DNA of 64,000 bases from Streptomyces sp. Je 1-332 (GCF_040730185.1 NZ_CP160402.1:2232001-2296000), one strand, 5' to 3'. Positions 51,300 through 62,200 are shown, counted from the first letter of the stretch. The notes: generated by a model from the sequence alone, not told the origin. Numbers and translations are program-made.

Positions 51300-52501
51300 A
51301 CCGGCTCCCCCGAAGCCACGAGCCGCTCGTTGCCCGCCGCGGGCACGGGCGCGGGCGACCGCAGGTCCACCAGATACGCCACGCCCGCCACTCCGAGGCC
51401 CAGCACGGCGAGGGCCGCGCCGGTGACCGCCGGTGAGGTGACCCCGAAGCCCGCGGCCAGCGCGAGGCCGCCGACCCACGCGCCTCCCGCGTTGGCGAGG
51501 TTGAACGCGGCCTGGTTCGCGGAGGAGGCGAGGGACGGGGCCGCCGATGCCTTCTCCATGACCATCAGCTGCAGGGGCGAGCCCGTGGTGAACGCCGCCA
51601 TGCCGAGCAGCGTCACCGCGAGCGCCGCGCTCCACGCCGTTCCCATGAGGACCGGGAACAGGGCGAGGACCACGACCAGTGCGGTTAGGCCGCCAAAAAG
51701 CGTGCCCCGCAGGGAGTGGTCGGCGAGCCGGCCGCCGAGGAGGTTGCCCGCCGTGGCGCCGACACCGAACAGCGCCAGAAGCAACGTAACGCTGGATTCG
51801 GCGTAGCCCGCGGCGTCGGTCAGCATCGGGGTCACATAGCTGTACGCGGAGAACAGCGCGCCGAAGCCCGCCACGGTCGTGCCGAGGGCGAGCCACACCG
51901 GGACGCTGCGCAGGGCGCGGAGCTCCCCGCGCAGGCCGCCGCTCTCGCCGTGGCCGTGGTCGGCGGGGACGAGGAGGGCGAGCGCGGCGATGGCGGCGAT
52001 GCCGATCGCGCTGACCGCGAGGAACGTCGCGCGCCAGCCGAGCTGCTGTCCCATCGCGGTGGCGACGGGCACGCCCACGATGTTGGCGACGGTCAGGCCG
52101 AGGAACATGAGCGAGACCGAGCGGGCCTTGCGCTCGGGGGCCACCAGACCGGTGGCGACCACCGCGCCGACGCCGAAGAACGCACCGTGCGGCAGGCCGC
52201 TGAGGAAGCGGGCGGCCATCAGCCAGTGGTAGTCGGGGGCAGCGGCCGACAGCGCGTTGCCCGCGACGAAGAGCACCATCAGGCCGATGAGGACGCGGCG
52301 GCGCGGCATGCGCGCGGTGACCGCGGCGAGCAGCGGTGCGCCGATGACGACACCGAGGGCGTACGCCGAGACCAGGTGTCCCGCGGTGGGGATGGATATG
52401 TGCAGGTCGTCCGCGACGTTGGGCAGCAGGCCCATCATCACGAACTCGGTCGTGCCGATGCCGAAGGCGCCCACGGCGAGGGCGAGCAGGGCCAGGGGCA
52501 T
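51278..52501 (-). CDS. MFS transporter, DHA1 drug-efflux type
   Basis: A 407-aa transporter with 12 TM helices. It begins LALLALAVGAFGIGTTEFVMMGLLPNVADDL, the start typical of the arabinose/chloramphenicol-efflux-like DHA1 group (GTTEFVMMG), with motif A RMPRRRVLIG and the antiporter region in helix 5 (LGLTVANIVGVPVATAMGQ). Proton-driven export of small molecules is likely. ATG 52501 has GGAAGG at six nucleotides; an upstream ATG at 52528 has none. Two similar inverted repeats upstream look like operators, but no regulator gene is adjacent. Confidence 0.9.
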   Translation of the reverse strand: MPLALLALAVGAFGIGTTEFVMMGLLPNVADDLHISIPTAGHLVSAYALGVVIGAPLLAAVTARMPRRRVLIGLMVLFVAGNALSAAAPDYHWLMAARFLSGLPHGAFFGVGAVVATGLVAPERKARSVSLMFLGLTVANIVGVPVATAMGQQLGWRATFLAVSAIGIAAIAALALLVPADHGHGESGGLRGELRALRSVPVWLALGTTVAGFGALFSAYSYVTPMLTDAAGYAESSVTLLLALFGVGATAGNLLGGRLADHSLRGTLFGGLTALVVVLALFPVLMGTAWSAALAVTLLGMAAFTTGSPLQLMVMEKASAAPSLASSANQAAFNLANAGGAWVGGLALAAGFGVTSPAVTGAALAVLGLGVAGVAYLVDLRSPAPVPAAGNERLVASGEPVREASRR

Positions 52502-52539
52502 GAAGAACCTTCCGGGGGGGGAGCGCATGAGGGAGTGGT

Positions 52540-52605
52540 GTTCCGTAAGTTTACGTACGGAACAAAGTCTCTCGGGCTCAGTATTCCGTGAGGTTACGAA
52601 CGGAT
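52540..52605. promoter_or_regulatory. Two repeated operator-like sites upstream of the MFS gene
   Basis: Site 1 (52540-52563): perfect 8-bp arms GTTCCGTA and TACGGAAC around 8 nt. Site 2 (52584-52605): TTCCGTGAGGTTACGAACGG, the same layout with weaker arms. The sites are 43 bp apart, about four helix turns, and in the region expected for the MFS promoter. Confidence 0.65.
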
Positions 52606-52627
52606 GTGCGGCGCGTGGCGCCCGAGG

Positions 52628-53650
52628 CTACAGCTCCACGCGCGCCGCGATCGGCAGGTGGTCGCTGCCCGTCTCCGGCAGCGTCCACGACGACAGCGGC
52701 TCGACGCCCTTCACCATGATCTGGTCGATCCGCGCCATCGGGAACGACGCGGGCCAGCTGAAGCCGAAGCCGTCGCCCGCCGCGCCCTGCGTGGAGCGCA
52801 TCTGCGAGGTGACGGCGTTCAGGGCGCGGTCGTTCATCGTGCCGTTCAGGTCGCCGAGCAGCACGACCTTGGAGACCTGCTCGTCGGCGATGGCCTCGCC
52901 GAGCGCGTCGGCGCTGTCGTCCCGCTGGTTGGCGGTGAAGCCCGCGTCCATCTTGACCCGGACCGACGGCAGGTGGGCGACGTAGACGGCGACCTCACCC
53001 TTGGGGCTGTTGACGGTCGTGCGCATCGCGCGCGTCCAGCCCAGCTTGATGTCGACGGGCCCCGTACCGGTGAGGGGGTACTTGCTCCACAGGCCGACCG
53101 TGCCCTGCACCGAGTGGTACTTGTACGTGCCGGCCAGGGCCTTCTCGTACGTCGGGACGGCGTCCGCCGTGAGTTCCTCCAGGGCCACGACGTCGGCGCC
53201 GGAGGCGGCGACGTCACGGGCGGTGCCCGAGGGGTCGGCGTTCTCCGCGTTCACGTTGTGGGTGGCCACCGTCAGGTCGCCGCCGGCGCCGGACTTGTCG
53301 CTGATGAGACCGCCGAAGGAGCTGACCCAGATGACCGCGGGCAGCAGCACGGCGATCAGCGCGGTGGCTGACCTGCGGACGAAGCCGACGACGAGCAGGA
53401 CCGGGATCAGGACGCCGAGCCAGGGCAGGAACGTCTCGATGAGGCTGCCGAGGTTGCCGACGCCGTTCGGGATCTGGGCGTGGAAGAGCATCACCAGGGT
53501 GAGCAGCACGGCGACCGCGGCCGTGACGAGTCCGCGCCGCCAGATGCCGCGGTCCCCGCGCCAGCCGTCGGCCAGGCGCCGGAACCGAGACCCCTGGCGG
53601 TCAGGTTCCGAGCCGCCGTTGCCCGTCTCCGTCACATACGCCTGCGCCAT
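52628..53650 (-). CDS. Endonuclease/exonuclease/phosphatase-family protein, membrane-anchored
   Basis: A 340-aa protein. Three TM helices lie in the first 115 residues (GLVTAAVAVLLTLVMLFH, FLPWLGVLIPVLLVVGFV, ALIAVLLPAVIWVSSFGGL). The catalytic EEP domain follows, outside the membrane by prediction: VATHNVNAENAD, VVALEELTAD (metal Glu), VAVYVAHLPS, LLGDLNGTMND (Asp, Asn) and GSDHLPIAARV (Asp, His). All catalytic positions are intact. Members cleave phosphodiester bonds in nucleic acids or phospholipids; the external site fits nuclease or lipid phosphodiesterase. Confidence 0.9.
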   Translation of the reverse strand: MAQAYVTETGNGGSEPDRQGSRFRRLADGWRGDRGIWRRGLVTAAVAVLLTLVMLFHAQIPNGVGNLGSLIETFLPWLGVLIPVLLVVGFVRRSATALIAVLLPAVIWVSSFGGLISDKSGAGGDLTVATHNVNAENADPSGTARDVAASGADVVALEELTADAVPTYEKALAGTYKYHSVQGTVGLWSKYPLTGTGPVDIKLGWTRAMRTTVNSPKGEVAVYVAHLPSVRVKMDAGFTANQRDDSADALGEAIADEQVSKVVLLGDLNGTMNDRALNAVTSQMRSTQGAAGDGFGFSWPASFPMARIDQIMVKGVEPLSSWTLPETGSDHLPIAARVEL

Positions 53651-53823
53651 ACGCTCGTCGCCTCACTGGTGCCGTGCAACCGTCCTCGCCCCTGAAACCC
53701 TAGGCGATGATCGGGTGTCCTCCCCGCCGTCCGTGACGGCCGTACGGGACGAGGACGAGCGGAGCGGCGGGGCGGGTTCCGCATCTCCCCGCACAACGGG
53801 CCGCTGTGACGAAACGCGCACAT

Positions 53824-54423
53824 TCACCCCGTGGGCCGCAGTCCGGCGAGCACGCTGTCCACGATCCGCTCGGCGAGACCCTCGTCGAGCGGCGCGTCGG
53901 AGCGCAGGACGGTGCGGACGAGCATGGGGCCGACGAAGAGGTCGTTGGCGAGGACGATGTCGACGTCGTCGCGCAGTTCGCCGTTCTCCACGCCCCGGCG
54001 CAGCACCTCGCGCAGGACGCGACGCTGGGGTTCGATGACGGTCGCGTGATACGCCTGCCACAGCTTCGGCAGGCTCTTCATCTGCGCGAACACGTTGTGC
54101 AGCAGCGCGGAGGAGCGCAGGTTCACGCCGCGCCTGCGCAGATGTTCCAGGCAGACGATGAGGTCGCCGCGCATGGACTCCCCGGGCAACTCGGGAGGGG
54201 GGTCGTCGATGCCGCGCAGGATCTCGACGAAGAGCTCCTCCTTGCCGCTCCAGCGGCGGTAGATGGTGGCCTTGCCGACACCCGCCGTGCGGGCGATCCG
54301 TTCGATGGAGAGGTCGGCGAGCGGCACGCCGTCCTCGATCAGCTTCAGGACGCCCTCGACGATCGACCGCTCCACGGCCTCGCTGCGGGGGCGTCCCCGG
54401 ACGCCTTTGGCGCTGTGGCCCAC
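53824..54423 (-). CDS. TetR-family regulator of the DHA2 exporter
   Basis: A 199-aa repressor with helix-turn-helix LSIERIARTAGVGKATIYRRWSGKEELFVEIL at about residues 37-68 and a TetR_C C-terminal domain. GTG 54423 has AGAGAGG at eight nucleotides. It lies 56 bp after the exporter gene on the same strand, so both form one operon controlled from the upstream promoter, which contains a perfect 19-bp palindrome. Autorepression and drug-induced release are expected. Confidence 0.9.
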   Translation of the reverse strand: MGHSAKGVRGRPRSEAVERSIVEGVLKLIEDGVPLADLSIERIARTAGVGKATIYRRWSGKEELFVEILRGIDDPPPELPGESMRGDLIVCLEHLRRRGVNLRSSALLHNVFAQMKSLPKLWQAYHATVIEPQRRVLREVLRRGVENGELRDDVDIVLANDLFVGPMLVRTVLRSDAPLDEGLAERIVDSVLAGLRPTG

Positions 54424-54479
54424 GTCAACTGCCTCTCTCGTCGTCCGGCACTCCGCCGCGCCGATTCTCCCTGCCCCGG

Positions 54480-56072
54480 TCAGCGCCCCGCGCCCACGGG
54501 GTCGGCCTTCGGCTGCTCGGCCTCCGGCTCCTGGGGTGGGCGGCCCGGCAGGAACAGGGCGACGACCACGAAGCCGATCAGGGCGACGCCCGCGCCGCAG
54601 AGCGCCGTGATGTGCATGGCGTGCAGGAAGGAGTCGTGGGCCGCGGTGACCAGGGGCTCGCCGCGCGGGCCGAGCTTGGCGGCGACGCCGAGGGTGGCCT
54701 CGATGGACTCGCCCGCGGTGTGCCGTACGTCGGCGGGCAGCAGGGTGAGCTTGTCCTCGACGCCGCTGCGGTAGGCCGCGGAGAGGACGGAGCCGAGCAC
54801 CGCGATGCCGAGGGCGCCGCCGACCTGCCGGAAGGTGTTGCTCAGGGCGGAGGCGGAGCCCGCCTTCTCGCGGGGCAGCGCCTGCATGATGACGACGCTC
54901 GCGGGAGTCATGATGTGCGCCATGCCGGTGCCCATCAGGAAGAACATGACCTCCAGGATCCAGATCGGCGTATCGGCCTCCAGGGTCGTGAAGGCGGCGA
55001 GCATCGCGGCCAGGAGCAGCAGTCCGCCCCCGCACACGGCGCGGACGCCGAAGCGGTCGACGACGAGGCGGGCGCGCGGCGCGAAGATGAGCTGGGCGGC
55101 GGCGAGCGGCAGCATCAGCAGGCCGGTCTCCAGCGGCGAGTAGCCGCGCACGCTCTGGGTGTAGAAGACGGCGAAGAACGTCACGCCCATCAGCGCGAAG
55201 AAGACGAGCGCGAGGGAGCTGATCGCCGCCGAGAAGACCCGGTTCCTGAAGTACGAGATGTCGATGGACGGGTGGTCGCTGCGCTTCTCGTACAGCACGA
55301 AGCCGACGAGTACGGCGAGGCCCGCGAGGACGGTCCCGAGGACGGCCGGGTCGGTGAAGTCGGCGAGCTGGCCGCCCTTGATGATGCCGTAGACGAGCAG
55401 GACGAGACCGACGATGGACAGGCCCACGCCCACCAGGTCGATGCGGCCGGGCTTCGGGTCGCGCGACTCGGGCACGAGCCAGATCATCAGGCCGATCGCG
55501 ACGATCACGATCGGCACGTTCACCAGGAAGACCGAGCCCCACCAGAAGTGGTCGAGGAGCACGCCGCCGGTGATGGGTCCGATCGCGATGGCGAGGCCGA
55601 CACCGCCCGCCCAGATGCCGATGGCCTTGGGCTGTTCCTCGCGCTCGAAGACGTTCATCAGGATGGCGAGGGTGGCGGGCATCACGAAGGCGGCGCCGAG
55701 GCCCATCACCGCGCGGAACATGATGAGTTGGACGGGTGAGCCGGACTCCGCGGCGAGCGCGGAGCCGATGCCGAAGACGGCGAGGCCCGCGATCAGCATC
55801 TTCTTGCGGCCGAGCCGGTCGCCGAGCAGGCCCGCCGTGAAGAGGAGCCCCGCGAAGACCAGGGTGTAGGAGTTGATGGCCCACTCCAGGTCGCCCTGGG
55901 TGGCGCCGAGGCCCGTGGGCTCCGGGGTCGAGATCGTCTTGATGGCGACGTTCAGGATCGAGTTGTCGAGCACCACGATGAGCAGGCTCAGCATCAGGGC
56001 GCCGAGGATCGCCCACCGGCGCCGGTGGACGGCTTCCGGTATGCGTGGGGTGGAGACGGCGGGAGTAGTCAT
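54480..56072 (-). CDS. MFS transporter, DHA2 (EmrB/QacA) family
   Basis: A 530-aa exporter with about 14 TM helices. Helix 1 region [23 protein letters not shown] has the acidic DNSILNVA motif D1 of the family, motif A is [13 protein letters not shown], and [20 protein letters not shown] is the antiporter motif C. The C-terminus ends in a Pro/Glu/Lys tail. It exports drugs or antibiotics in exchange for protons. ATG 56072 matches the family start (the frame before it has no membrane character). Co-transcribed with the TetR gene behind it. Confidence 0.93.
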   Translation of the reverse strand: MTTPAVSTPRIPEAVHRRRWAILGALMLSLLIVVLDNSILNVAIKTISTPEPTGLGATQGDLEWAINSYTLVFAGLLFTAGLLGDRLGRKKMLIAGLAVFGIGSALAAESGSPVQLIMFRAVMGLGAAFVMPATLAILMNVFEREEQPKAIGIWAGGVGLAIAIGPITGGVLLDHFWWGSVFLVNVPIVIVAIGLMIWLVPESRDPKPGRIDLVGVGLSIVGLVLLVYGIIKGGQLADFTDPAVLGTVLAGLAVLVGFVLYEKRSDHPSIDISYFRNRVFSAAISSLALVFFALMGVTFFAVFYTQSVRGYSPLETGLLMLPLAAAQLIFAPRARLVVDRFGVRAVCGGGLLLLAAMLAAFTTLEADTPIWILEVMFFLMGTGMAHIMTPASVVIMQALPREKAGSASALSNTFRQVGGALGIAVLGSVLSAAYRSGVEDKLTLLPADVRHTAGESIEATLGVAAKLGPRGEPLVTAAHDSFLHAMHITALCGAGVALIGFVVVALFLPGRPPQEPEAEQPKADPVGAGR

Positions 56073-56096
56073 GGCATCCAGCCTAGGCCCATTCCG

Positions 56097-56129
56097 ATAC
56101 GAGACCGTCTCGTATTGTAAAGACTTTAC
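56097..56129. promoter_or_regulatory. Two adjacent perfect palindromes at the exporter promoter
   Basis: Site 1 (56097-56115): arms ATACGAGAC and GTCTCGTAT around one base. Site 2 (56117-56129): arms GTAAAG and CTTTAC around one base. They lie 25-57 bp upstream of the exporter ATG in an A/T-rich island, as expected for a TetR operator over the -10 region. Confidence 0.75.
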
Positions 56130-56228
56130 CGAAGGGTCCACTAGCCGACGGGCGGCACGCGATGCCACCATGGAGGGGATCCGGGGACGCCGTCAGGGCG
56201 CCTCGAGATAACAGAAGGAGCCGTTGCG

Positions 56229-57116
56229 ATGACGCAACTTTCGGCTGCCCAGAACCAGCCCGCGGGCCCCGCCGGTCAGTCCACCGACAGCAGCAAGGCG
56301 CTGTACGGAGGCAAGAGCACCCGCCGCATCACCGCGCGGGACATCGCCGCCGCCAAGGAGCGGGGCGAGAAGTGGCCCATGCTCACCGCGTACGACGCGA
56401 TGACCGCGTCCGTCTTCGACGAGGCCGGCATCCCCGTGATGCTGGTCGGCGACTCGGCGGGCAACTGCCACCTCGGGTACGAGACGACCGTGCCCGTCAC
56501 CCTCGACGAGATGACGATGCTGTCCGCCGCCGTCGTACGGGGCACGTCGCGTGCCCTGGTCGTCGGCGACCTGCCGTTCGGTTCGTACCAGGAGGGCCCG
56601 GTGCAGGCCCTGCGCTCGGCCACCCGCCTGGTCAAGGAGGCCGGGGTCGGCGCGGTGAAGCTGGAGGGCGGCGAGCGCTCGCTCCCCCAGACCGAGCTGC
56701 TCGTCTCCTCCGGCATCCCCGTCATGTCCCACCTCGGCCTCACGCCGCAGTCCGTGAACACCATGGGCTACCGCGTCCAGGGCCGCGGCGACGAGGCGGC
56801 GCACCGGCTGCTGCGCGACGCCAAGGCCGCGCAGGACGCGGGCGCGTTCGCCGTCGTCCTCGAACTGGTCCCGGAGGAGCTGGCGGCCGAGGTCACCCGC
56901 TCCCTGCACATTCCGACGGTCGGGATCGGTGCCGGCGCCGCGTGCGACGCGCAGGTCCTCGTCTGGACGGACATGCTGGGCCTGACCGGCGGCAAGATGC
57001 CGCGGTTCGTGAAGCAGTACGCGGATCTGCGGGGCGTGATGAGTGGCGCGGCCAAGGCGTTCGCGGAGGACGTGGTGGGCGGCGCGTTCCCCGCCCCCGA
57101 ACACGCGGTCCACTAA
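56229..57116 (+). CDS. panB: 3-methyl-2-oxobutanoate hydroxymethyltransferase
   Basis: A 295-aa enzyme of pantothenate (coenzyme A) biosynthesis; it transfers a one-carbon unit from methylene-tetrahydrofolate to ketoisovalerate, making ketopantoate. Visible family segments: [36 protein letters not shown] (metal-binding Asp), [26 protein letters not shown], and [13 protein letters not shown] with the catalytic Glu, plus [16 protein letters not shown] 20-residue Gln/Pro-rich N-terminus precedes the domain. AAGGAG nine nucleotides before the ATG. Single gene with its own terminator. Confidence 0.96.
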   Translation: MTQLSAAQNQPAGPAGQSTDSSKALYGGKSTRRITARDIAAAKERGEKWPMLTAYDAMTASVFDEAGIPVMLVGDSAGNCHLGYETTVPVTLDEMTMLSAAVVRGTSRALVVGDLPFGSYQEGPVQALRSATRLVKEAGVGAVKLEGGERSLPQTELLVSSGIPVMSHLGLTPQSVNTMGYRVQGRGDEAAHRLLRDAKAAQDAGAFAVVLELVPEELAAEVTRSLHIPTVGIGAGAACDAQVLVWTDMLGLTGGKMPRFVKQYADLRGVMSGAAKAFAEDVVGGAFPAPEHAVH

Positions 57117-57166
57117 CCCCTCCCGGGCCCCGCGCCCACCCCCCCCTGAGCCATAGCGGCACCACC

Positions 57167-57209
57167 GGCAGCCCGTCGAACTTCCCCCGTCGACGGGCTG
57201 CCCCCTTTT
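57167..57209 (+). terminator. Intrinsic terminator of panB
   Basis: GGCAGCCCGTCGA (57167-57179) and TCGACGGGCTGCC (57190-57202) form a perfect 13-bp stem with a 10-nt loop, followed by CCCTTTT. Confidence 0.85.
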
Positions 57210-57340
57210 CGCTCGCCGGAGGGCTTGCCCCCACCCGCAGCGGCCCCGCCCCCGGGCAACCGATGGTCCGCCCAAGGCCCCCGGGCCAGGTGTAGGTGGG
57301 ATGTCGGTGGTTTGTCGGTGGGGGGTGACATTCTTCCGGC

Positions 57341-58360
57341 ATGACGCGAATCAACAACACCCCCGGCGGCGCCGGAAGTGCCGTCACCGTGAGGGGACTG
57401 GTCAAGCACTACGGCGAGACCAAAGCACTGGACGGCGTGGACCTCGACGTACGCGAAGGCACCGTCCTCGGCGTGCTCGGCCCGAACGGCGCCGGCAAGA
57501 CCACCCTCGTCCGCTGCCTCTCCACCCTCGTCGTCCCGGACTCGGGCTCGGCCTTCGTGGCCGGGTACGACGTCGTGAAGCAGCCCCGCCAGCTCCGCAG
57601 GGTCATAGGCCTCACCGGCCAGTACGCATCCGTGGACGAGAAGCTCTCCGGACGCGAGAACCTGTACATGATCGGGCGGCTCCTCGACCTCTCCCGCAAG
57701 GAGGCCAGGTCCAGGGCCGACGGCCTGCTGGAGCGGTTCTCGCTCACCGAAGCGGCCAACCGCCCCGCCAAGACGTACTCCGGCGGCATGCGCCGCCGCC
57801 TCGACCTCGCGGCGTCGATGATCGGCAGCCCCTCGGTCCTGTATCTGGACGAGCCGACCACCGGCCTCGACCCCCGCACCCGTAACGAGGTGTGGGCCGA
57901 GGTCAAGCGCATGGTCGGTGACGGCGTCACCGTGCTGCTCACCACCCAGTACATGGAGGAGGCCGAGCAGCTCGCCTCCGAGCTGACGGTCATCGACCGC
58001 GGCAAGGTCATCGCCAACGGCGGCATCGACGAGCTGAAGGCGAAGGTCGGCGGCCGCACCCTGCGCATCCGCCCGGCCGACCCGCTGGAACTGCGCCCGC
58101 TGGCCGGCGCGCTCGACGACATGGGCCTGACCGGCCTCGCCACCTCGACCGTGGACGCCGAGTCCGGCACGGTCCTGGTGCCGATCCTCAGCGACGAGCA
58201 GCTCACCGCCGTGGTCGGCGCGATCACCGCGCGCGGCATCACGATCGGCTCGATCGCCACCGAACTGCCCAGCCTGGACGAGGTGTTCCTCTCCATCACC
58301 GGCCACAAGGCCAGCGCCCCGCAGGACGCCCGCCCCGAACTCGAGGAGGTTGCCGTATGA
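57341..58360 (+). CDS. ABC transporter ATP-binding protein, DrrA-like
   Basis: A 339-aa ATPase of the daunorubicin-resistance class. Walker A GPNGAGKT at residues 47-54, signature YSGGMRRRLDLAAS, Walker B VLYLDEPTTGLDP and switch QYMEEAEQLA. The C-terminal 90 residues form the DrrA-type regulatory domain. It drives the permease encoded next; the genes overlap by 4 nt (ATGA). Export of a drug, antibiotic or lipid is likely, substrate unknown. Confidence 0.92.
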   Translation: MTRINNTPGGAGSAVTVRGLVKHYGETKALDGVDLDVREGTVLGVLGPNGAGKTTLVRCLSTLVVPDSGSAFVAGYDVVKQPRQLRRVIGLTGQYASVDEKLSGRENLYMIGRLLDLSRKEARSRADGLLERFSLTEAANRPAKTYSGGMRRRLDLAASMIGSPSVLYLDEPTTGLDPRTRNEVWAEVKRMVGDGVTVLLTTQYMEEAEQLASELTVIDRGKVIANGGIDELKAKVGGRTLRIRPADPLELRPLAGALDDMGLTGLATSTVDAESGTVLVPILSDEQLTAVVGAITARGITIGSIATELPSLDEVFLSITGHKASAPQDARPELEEVAV

Positions 58361-59184
58361 GCACCACCACTCTCGCGCCGCCCCTCCACCAGGGAGAGGC
58401 CGACGCCCGTATCGGACTGCGCGACCACGTGCGCCACACCAGCGCCCTGGTCCGCCGCAATCTGCTGTGGATCCGCCAGGACCCGGAGTCGATGTTCGAC
58501 GCGGTCCTGATGCCGATCGTCTTCACGCTCCTCTTCGTGTACGTCTTCGGCGGCTCCATCGGGCAGGCGCTCGGCGGCGGCCAGGACGCCTACGTGCAGT
58601 ACGTGGTGCCGGGCATGATGGCGATGATGAGCATGAACATCGCCATGGCCGTCGGCACCGGCTTCAACCAGGACTTCCAGAACGGCATCATGGACCGCTT
58701 CCGCACCCTGCCGATCGGCCAGGGTTCGGTGCTCTTCGCCAAGATCGTGGTGGAGGTGATGCGCCTGCTCATCGCGACGACGATCATGATGATCGTCGGT
58801 GTCCTCGTGGGCTTCGACATCACCAACTGGGGCGGTCTGCTGGCCGCCGTGGGCCTCTCCGCGCTCTTCGGCACGTCCATCATGTGGATCTTCCTGGTGC
58901 TCGGCGTCTCGATGAAGAGCGCCCAGTCCGTGCAGGCGATGGGCTTCCTGGTCCTGATGCCGCTGCAGTTCGGCTCGTCGATCTTCGCCCCCACCCAGTC
59001 CATGCCGGGCTGGCTCCAGGGCTTCACCGACTACAACCCGCTGTCCTCGCTCGCGGACTCCGCGCGCGGTCTGATGGTCGGCGGCCCGGTCGCCCACGAC
59101 GTCTGGGTGACGGTCGGCTGGTCGGTGGTGCTCACGCTGGTGATGGCGCCGATCGCGATCCACAAGTTCCGCACGAAGAGCTGA
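58357..59184 (+). CDS. ABC-2 type permease, DrrB-like
   Basis: A 275-aa permease with six TM helices (VLMPIVFTLLFVYVFGGSIG, AMMSMNIAMAVGTGFNQDF, ATTIMMIVGVLVGFD, FLVLGVSMKSAQSVQAMGF, VLTLVMAPIAIHKF). The ABC-2 loop is DFQNGIMDRFRTLPIGQGSV, where the ATPase docks. The N-terminal LRDHVRHTSALVRRNLLWIRQDPE is the usual amphipathic start. It forms the exporter with the preceding gene. Convergent with the AfsR-like gene, 23 bp between ends. Confidence 0.92.
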   Translation: MSTTTLAPPLHQGEADARIGLRDHVRHTSALVRRNLLWIRQDPESMFDAVLMPIVFTLLFVYVFGGSIGQALGGGQDAYVQYVVPGMMAMMSMNIAMAVGTGFNQDFQNGIMDRFRTLPIGQGSVLFAKIVVEVMRLLIATTIMMIVGVLVGFDITNWGGLLAAVGLSALFGTSIMWIFLVLGVSMKSAQSVQAMGFLVLMPLQFGSSIFAPTQSMPGWLQGFTDYNPLSSLADSARGLMVGGPVAHDVWVTVGWSVVLTLVMAPIAIHKFRTKS

Positions 59185-59207
59185 CCGCGGGTCCGACGGA
59201 CAGCGGC

Positions 59208-62200
59208 CTAGCCGATGTACCTGTCGCAGAGGGCGGCGGCCTCCTCCATGGAGAGGCCGCCGCCTTCCGCGTACGCGGCCTCGTACGCGGTGTCACCCAG
59301 TGCCCCGCGCGCCGACTCCACGGCGGCCGTGCGGATCTCGCGCTCGGCGGCGGGCGCGAAGTGGCCCGGCGGCAGCTCACGGTCGGCCACCGCGATCAGC
59401 CGCGCCGCGTCGTGGGCGTACCGGCCGCCGTCGAGGGCGGCCAGGGCGCGGGCCGCGGTGGTGAGGTGCACGGAGGTCATCTGCGGGGCCATCATCTTGC
59501 TCAGCGGGTCGAGGGACTTGGCGAGCGCGGCGCGCGACGTGGCGAGGGACTCGGCATGACGGCCCTCCACCGTGTCGATCCAAGCCTCCGCGCCCAGCAT
59601 GAACCCCTCGAAGATGACGAAGTCGACGGCCTTGAACTCCTCCTGGAGCAACCGCAGTTGTTCGCGCGCCTCGCCGGTGCGGCCGGTGCGGGCGAGCAGG
59701 TCGACGAGGAAGAAGCGGGCGGCGGGCAGGGACTCGCCGGAGTTCGCCGCCGCCGTGCCGGCGCGCTCCGTGACCGACCACAGCAGCTCCTCGCCCCGGG
59801 CCATGTCACCCGCCTCGGCGAGCACCGCGCCGAGCCGCGCCGTGAGCACGCTCACCTGCGCGGGGGCGCCGACCCGCTCCGCGTGCTCGATGGCGGCGCC
59901 GAAGTCCTCGGCGGCCAGGGCGAACCGGCCCCGCCGCTCATGGGCCTCGCCGCGCGAGGAGAGCGCCTCGGCCATGCCCCACACGTCGCCGAGCCGGGTG
60001 AAGATCTCCAGGGACTCGTCGGCGTCACGGCGGGCGTCGCCCGCCGAGTCGGCGCGGTTGGCGAGGATGTTGGCGCGCTGCTGCAAGGACGCGGCGAGTT
60101 CCCAGTCGTACCCCCGCTCGCGGCAGGTGGCGATGGTCGCGTCGATGATGTCGTGCAGATGGTCGATGTCGCCGTTGAGCAGGACCGCGAAGAACCACAG
60201 GCTCCCGGGCGACCAGCAGGTCTGCGGAAGGCCCGGCCGGTAGGCCTCCCTGATGCCTTCGAGTTTCTCGGCGGCCTCGGGTGTCTGCCAGGCCTCCAGG
60301 TTCATGTCCATGCAGGAGAGCTGGATGAGGTGGACACCGCGGCGCGCCTCCGCGAGCACTTCGGGGCGCATGGGCGGCGGGTTGTCCGTGCAGCGTTCGT
60401 AGAGCGGTGCCACCGGGGTGACGGGGCGCACGAAGGGGTCGGGGCCGAGGGCGACGACGTCGCGGGACCAGTTGCGGATCTCGATGCGCAGATCGCGGAT
60501 CGTCCAGAACCAGGAGAGCGAGAGGACCAGGCAGAGCGCTTCCTGCTCCTGCTCGGCGGCGACGGCGTGCCGCAGGGCGGTGCGCAGATTCTCGTACTCG
60601 ACCTCGAGCCGTTCGACGGCCTCGCGTTGTCCGGCGCCCCGCAGCCGCGGCTCGGTCAGCCGGGCCAGCTCCCGGAAGTACACCAGGTGGGCCCGTTCGG
60701 CGGCGGCGCGGTCGCCGGCTTCGTCGAGCCGCTCCCCCGCGTACTCGCCGACGGTTTCGAGCAGCCGGTAGCGCATCACGCCTTGCGGCGAAGGGGCGGC
60801 GACGACCAGGGACTTGTCGACGAGCGAGCCGAGCACGTCGGCGACGTCGGGCGACTCGGTGGGCGACTCGTCGGGCGCCCCGCACACCGCTTCGGCGGCG
60901 GCCAGGTCGCAGCCGCCCGCGAAGACGGCCAGGCGGCGCAGGACGGTGCGTTCGGCGGTGTCCAGGAGGTCCCAGGACCAGTCGACGACCGCGCGCAGGG
61001 TCTGCTGGCGGGGCAGGACCGTACGGGCGCCGTTCGTCAGGAGGCGGAAGCGGTCGTCCAGGCGGTCGGCGATCTGCCGGGGCGTGAGCATGCGCAGGCG
61101 GGCCGCGGCCAGTTCGATGGCCAGGGGCAGGCCGTCCAGGCGCCGGCAGATCTCCGCCGACGCCGGCCGGTCGTCCTCGACGCGGAAGCCGGGCCGTGCC
61201 GCGGCGCCGCGGTCCGCGAGCAGGCGCAGCGCGGTCGGCTCCGGCAGCGGCTCCACGGGGTGCAGCAACTCCCCCGGTACGCCCAGGGGTTCACGGCTCG
61301 TGGCGAGGATCGTGAGGCCGGGGCAGTGCGCGAGCAGCCGGTCGGCGAGGCGGGCCGCGGCGTCGATGACGTGCTCGCAGTTGTCGAGGATCAGGAGCAT
61401 GCTGCGGGGGGCGCAGTGCTCGGTGAGGCGGACGACGGGGTCGTCGCCGTGCCACTCGGACACCGCCCGCAGTTCTTCGGCGCCCGCGCCGCGCAGCACC
61501 GTCTCGCGCGCGCCGAGCGCGGTGAGGACCGCCTCGGGCACCGCGTCCGGGTCCTCGACGGGCGCGAGCTCGGCCAGCCATACGCCGTCGGGGACGCCAC
61601 CGGCGTGGGCCTCTGCGGCCTCCTGCGAGAGCCGCGTCTTCCCGGCGCCGCCGGGTCCGAGGAGCGTGACGAGGCGGGCCCGCGCCAGGTCGCCCCGGAT
61701 GGCCTCGATGTCGCCCTCGCGGCCGACGAAGGAGGTGAGCCTGGCCCGCAGGTTGCCCTGCGGTCTCTGTGGCGGGCGGGGCCCGGCGGGCTTCGAGTTT
61801 CCGGAGCTGTTGGTCGAGCTGTCGGCGTGCAGCAACTCCTCGTGCAGGGCGCGGAGTTCGGGCCCGGGGTGGGCTCCGATGCGGTCCGCGATGAGGCGGC
61901 GTACCCCCTCGTACTCGTCGAGGGCCTGCGCGGGGCGGCCCGCGTCGCGCAGCGCCCGCAGCCGCAGGGCCTGGAGCGGCTCGTCGAGGGGGTGCCCCTC
62001 GCACAGGGCGGCGAGCTCGGGCAGCACCTGCTCGGCACGGCCGAGGGCGAGCGCCGCGGCGAGAGCGGCGCGGCGGGCTTCGAGGCGGCGGGACTCCCAC
62101 CGGGCCGCCTCCGACGTGCGGTCCGGCAGGTCGGCGAGCGCGGGGCCCTGCCAGAGGGCCAGCGCGTCGTCCAGGATCACCGCGGCCTTGGCGGCGTCGC

